From the NCBI GenBank assembly GCA_026706325.1, contig JAPOYZ010000555.1, positions 1-9,034 on the forward strand: DNA of 9,034 bases. The letters are read 5' to 3'. Made by a program: the position numbers and the translations under genes. This document shows positions 7,026-9,034 of the stretch, piece by piece (positions within the stretch are counted from its first letter, which is position 1; every line of letters starts with the position of its first letter). Source of the DNA: Candidatus Aminicenantota bacterium. Its GTDB lineage: Bacteria > Acidobacteriota > UBA6911 > RPQK01 > JAJDTT01. The notes beneath the pieces are model-generated. The model saw only the letters and a program-made list of their open reading frames with translations, searched no databases and had not been told where the DNA came from.

Positions 7026-7747
7026 CCGCGCCTTCCCGCGGGCACGGTTTTGCGCACGCCGTTTTCGTAAACGACCTCGTAGTCGCCGTCGGGAACCGCC
7101 ATGGCCCGGATGGCGAGCTCCCCCGGGGTGATCATCGGCTCGGATTTCAGCAGCAGCTCGTCGAGCGACTGACCGGGCGTCCTGTCCGTGGTATCGAGGT
7201 CGATCCTGCCCCTTTTGCCGAGCAGCGACTGGTCGCACTCTTCCTCGAAGCGGCGTTTCAGGGCGCCGATGTCCCCTTCCCTGATGATCTGGTACCGGTG
7301 CGGATCCGAGGTCATCCGTTCCCGAATGGCGCCGTCGCTTGCAGTCACGTGAACCAGGACAATGTCCGGGACGCGGGCTTCGTGCACGAGGGCCTCGTGC
7401 GTGCGCTTGTTGGCGTGCCAGAAATTGGGATAATAAGGGCTGTCGGGGTCGTTGCCGTAGAACTCCGAGTAGATGCTCTCCTCGATGTGCCAGCCGCTGA
7501 TCAGCACGTGTGCGTAGTTGCGGATCACCTCGATGTGGTACTGGATCTGCATCCGCTGCATGCGCTCCTTGACGTCGTCGGGGTAGTTCACCATCTCCTC
7601 ACGGGACGACGGACTGAGAGTCGAATCCGGAATGGTGAAGTGATCGTCCATATGGACGGGCTGTCGGCGCCTGGCATAATACTCCTTGAGCAGATTGATC
7701 AATGTCGTTTTTCCCGCGTACTCGATGCCGACGAAAATGCAGCGCAT
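7022..7747 (-). CDS. P-loop kinase-like protein (thymidylate/deoxynucleoside-kinase-like fold), substrate unknown
   Basis: A 241-residue protein opening directly with a beta strand and a Walker A loop, MRCIFVGIEYAGKTT (G7-x4-G12-K13-T14). Further kinase features are Asp34-Asp35-His36 after the second strand, where this fold often places substrate contacts. The strand AHVLISGW (79-86) leads into HIEESIY (87-93), a position like the DR(S/Y) of nucleoside kinases. The strand PDIVLVHVTASDGAIRERM (127-145) has a Lid-type arginine pair (R142, R144). The DLDTTDRTPGQSLDELL tail (183-199) resembles the closing strand and helix of small-molecule kinases. The fold call is firm; the substrate is not, and no close match to thymidylate kinase is claimed because the canonical DRY is absent. 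The C-terminal VPDGDYEVVYENGVRKTVPA reads like an added beta hairpin. The start has AAGGGGG 11 bases upstream. The stop overlaps the PAP2 GTG, implying co-translation. Confidence 0.75.
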   Translation of the reverse strand: MRCIFVGIEYAGKTTLINLLKEYYARRRQPVHMDDHFTIPDSTLSPSSREEMVNYPDDVKERMQRMQIQYHIEVIRNYAHVLISGWHIEESIYSEFYGNDPDSPYYPNFWHANKRTHEALVHEARVPDIVLVHVTASDGAIRERMTSDPHRYQIIREGDIGALKRRFEEECDQSLLGKRGRIDLDTTDRTPGQSLDELLLKSEPMITPGELAIRAMAVPDGDYEVVYENGVRKTVPAGRRG

Positions 7748-7834
7748 GGTGGTCTGTTCCCCCTTGGTTGATTGCGCAGAAGAGCCCGGCCGGGGCCTGC
7801 TTTCCGCAGCGCCCGGCGTTGCCTCCGCGGGTGC

Positions 7835-7863
7835 AAGGTACCCCGGCCCACTGCCGGGATCAA
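7835..7863 (-). promoter_or_regulatory. Candidate promoter of the kinase-PAP2 operon with a palindrome in the spacer
   Basis: On the minus strand TTGATC (7863-7858) and TACCTT (7840-7835) are separated by 17 bases, matching 4 of 6 and 3 of 6 consensus positions. The spacer is almost wholly an inverted repeat, CCCGGC-N5-GCCGGG (7842-7858), which could be an operator or a chance GC-rich palindrome. Transcription would start roughly 80 bases before the kinase ATG at 7747. No comparable hexamer pair was found for hemH on the plus strand. Confidence 0.3.
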
Positions 7864-7897
7864 CGCTGTTTTTCCGGTGCCGACGGGCAGCTGCCCC

Positions 7898-8908
7898 ATG
7901 AGTAGAGCTTCACCCCCGATCGGCGTTCTCGTCGCCCAGTTGGGTACCCCGGCCGCCCCCACCGCGGCCTCCCTGCGGCCGTACCTGAAGCAGTTCCTGT
8001 CCGACCCTCGCGTCATCGACCTGCCGCGCTGGAAATGGCTGCCCGTTCTGCACCTCTTCGTTCTCCGGCGGCGGCCGGCTCGCTCCGCCGCCCTCTATCG
8101 AAACGTCTGGACCGACCAGGGCTCCCCGCTCCTGCTCCACTCCCGCGCCCAGGAAACCGGACTTCAGCAGCGTCTGGGAGACCGTTACCGGGTGGTTCTG
8201 GGGATGCGTTACGGCGAGCCGGGAATCGAGAGCGCCATGGGGCGGATGGAGGCGGAAAAGATCGACCGCATCGTGGTATTGCCGATGTTCCCGCAGTTCT
8301 CGGCGTCGACCACCGGATCCGTCTACGACGCGGTCGCGAAAGCCGCTCTGGGACGAAGCGGAACGTTCCTGTTCGACCGCAGGCGCTCGATGCCGGCGCT
8401 GCGCTTCGTTCCGCCCTACTTCGACGACTGCGACTACATCGACAGTCTCAGGTCCGTCTTGGAAGATTCCCTCGCCCCCGTGCAGGATCCGCCGGACCGC
8501 TTCCTGATCACCTTTCACGGCATTCCCGAACGCTACGTCGTCGAAGGGGATCCCTATCGCCTTCAGTGCGAGACGACCGCCGCCCTTCTGGCCGGGGCCC
8601 TCGGCCTGAATCGCGAACGCTGGCACCTGGGTTTCCAGTCCCGCTTCGGCAGGGAGGAGTGGCTGCAGCTGTACACCGAGGATGTGCTGGAGAAGCTGGG
8701 ACGCGACGGCGGGCGCCTCGGGGTCGTGGCTCCGGGATTCACCGCCGACTGCCTGGAGACTCTCGACGAGCTCGGACGTGAAGGGGACGAGATCTTCCGC
8801 GCTGCCGGGGGCGGCCGTCTGCACCTCGTTCCCTGCCTCCACAGCCATCCCCGCTGGCTCGACGCCATGGCTTCCCTGGTGCGCAGGGAAAGCAGCGGCT
8901 GGATCTGA
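7898..8908 (+). CDS. hemH: Ferrochelatase
   Basis: HemH inserts Fe2+ into protoporphyrin IX to make protohaem, the last step of the classical pathway, in the cytoplasm or at the inner face of the membrane. The 336-residue protein matches the family along its length. It has the N-terminal GVLVAQLGTPAAP strand-turn, the porphyrin-loop region YLKQFLSDPRVIDLPRW, the W71-TDQGSPLLLHS segment, ASTTGSV (136-142), TFHGIPERY with catalytic His207, CETTAALL, FQSRFGREEW, and GFTADCLETLDE with catalytic Glu287. I chose ATG 7898 because homology starts within a few residues of it. The in-frame ATG at 7772 would add 42 Arg-rich residues with no family match. There is no strong Shine-Dalgarno; a perfect 12-bp palindrome GGGCAGCTGCCC (7885-7896) abuts the start. 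The C-terminus ends without the Cys cluster of [2Fe-2S] ferrochelatases. It is divergent from the kinase operon across 150 bp. Confidence 0.97.
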   Translation: MSRASPPIGVLVAQLGTPAAPTAASLRPYLKQFLSDPRVIDLPRWKWLPVLHLFVLRRRPARSAALYRNVWTDQGSPLLLHSRAQETGLQQRLGDRYRVVLGMRYGEPGIESAMGRMEAEKIDRIVVLPMFPQFSASTTGSVYDAVAKAALGRSGTFLFDRRRSMPALRFVPPYFDDCDYIDSLRSVLEDSLAPVQDPPDRFLITFHGIPERYVVEGDPYRLQCETTAALLAGALGLNRERWHLGFQSRFGREEWLQLYTEDVLEKLGRDGGRLGVVAPGFTADCLETLDELGREGDEIFRAAGGGRLHLVPCLHSHPRWLDAMASLVRRESSGWI

Positions 8909-8924
8909 AGGGCCCGGATCCGCC

Positions 8925-8940
8925 GCAACCGATTGGTTGC
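8925..8940 (+). terminator. Hairpin downstream of hemH, possible weak terminator
   Basis: GCAACC (8925-8930), loop GATT, GGTTGC (8935-8940) form a perfect six-base stem 16 bases after the hemH stop. The following bases are not T-rich, so intrinsic termination is uncertain. Confidence 0.35.
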
Positions 8941-8974
8941 CCGCTTGTCGACCGATCGGAAACGCCACCCCTGT

Positions 8975-9034
8975 ATGTTTGCGCCCGCCGCATGGTTCGA
9001 CGCCGATATCGGGAAGGCACCTGTTTCAGAGCTG
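8975..9034 (+). CDS. Possible N-terminus of the next plus-strand gene (cut by window edge)
   Basis: From ATG 8975 the frame is open to the window end for 20 codons, reading MFAPAAWFDADIGKAPVSEL, which looks like ordinary protein. No clear Shine-Dalgarno precedes it. A competing ATG at 8992 in another frame gives a basic peptide, MVRRRYREGTCFRA, that looks less likely. Too little is visible to name a product, and the gap to hemH would be about 66 bp. Confidence 0.3.
   Translation, partial: MFAPAAWFDADIGKAPVSEL

Noticed and set aside
7026..7238. N-terminal extension of PAP2 to ATG 7238
   Set aside because: It would run through the coding sequence of the kinase in another frame, adds an Arg-rich tract and hides the signal peptide; GTG 7025 fits better.
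6863..7771. 302-codon plus-strand ORF antisense to the kinase gene
   Set aside because: The opposite strand encodes a clear P-loop protein with an RBS and operon overlap; this frame has no recognisable domain.
7910..8968. 352-codon minus-strand ORF antisense to hemH
   Set aside because: Ferrochelatase motifs are intact on the plus strand; the minus frame is a low-complexity shadow.

Overview
The window looks like a piece of a GC-rich chromosome from a Gram-negative (two-membrane) bacterium. The case for two membranes is a very long secreted protein that ends in an autotransporter-like outer-membrane beta-barrel, plus a periplasm-facing PAP2 phosphatase. I cannot place the phylum from sequence reading alone. 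Nothing indicates a plasmid, phage or insertion sequence.

Layout. (1) Positions 5966 down to 1, minus strand: one uninterrupted reading frame of 1988 codons that runs off the left edge. It encodes a signal peptide, 15 tandem putative-Ig (He_PIG-like) repeats, one further Ig-like domain, a helical linker and most of an autotransporter-like barrel. Units 8-13 of the array form three copies of a 579-bp two-unit super-repeat. (2) Positions 5967-6329: a 363-bp intergenic region. The part next to the giant gene is a 71-bp-period tandem duplication that copies the ribosome binding site, start codon and first signal-peptide codons. The outer start codon is out of frame and opens a 25-codon upstream ORF that stops on top of the real start. 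(3) Positions 6330-7747, minus strand: a two-gene operon, a P-loop kinase-like protein followed through a GTGA stop/start overlap by an exported or membrane PAP2-family phosphatase. (4) Positions 7748-7897: a divergent intergenic region with two short palindromes. (5) Positions 7898-8908, plus strand: ferrochelatase (hemH), with catalytic residues in place. (6) Positions 8909-9034: a weak hairpin and possibly the first codons of another plus-strand gene.

How the genes relate. The giant gene is a cell-surface adhesin-type or stalk-type protein and probably its own transcription unit. The kinase and PAP2 genes are translationally coupled and may act on one metabolite or lipid, but neither substrate can be read from sequence. 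HemH is a housekeeping haem-synthesis enzyme whose only link to the kinase operon is the divergent intergenic region. The parts most worth following up are the recombination-shaped architecture of the giant gene, at its 5' leader and in its repeat array, and the unassigned kinase/phosphatase pair.
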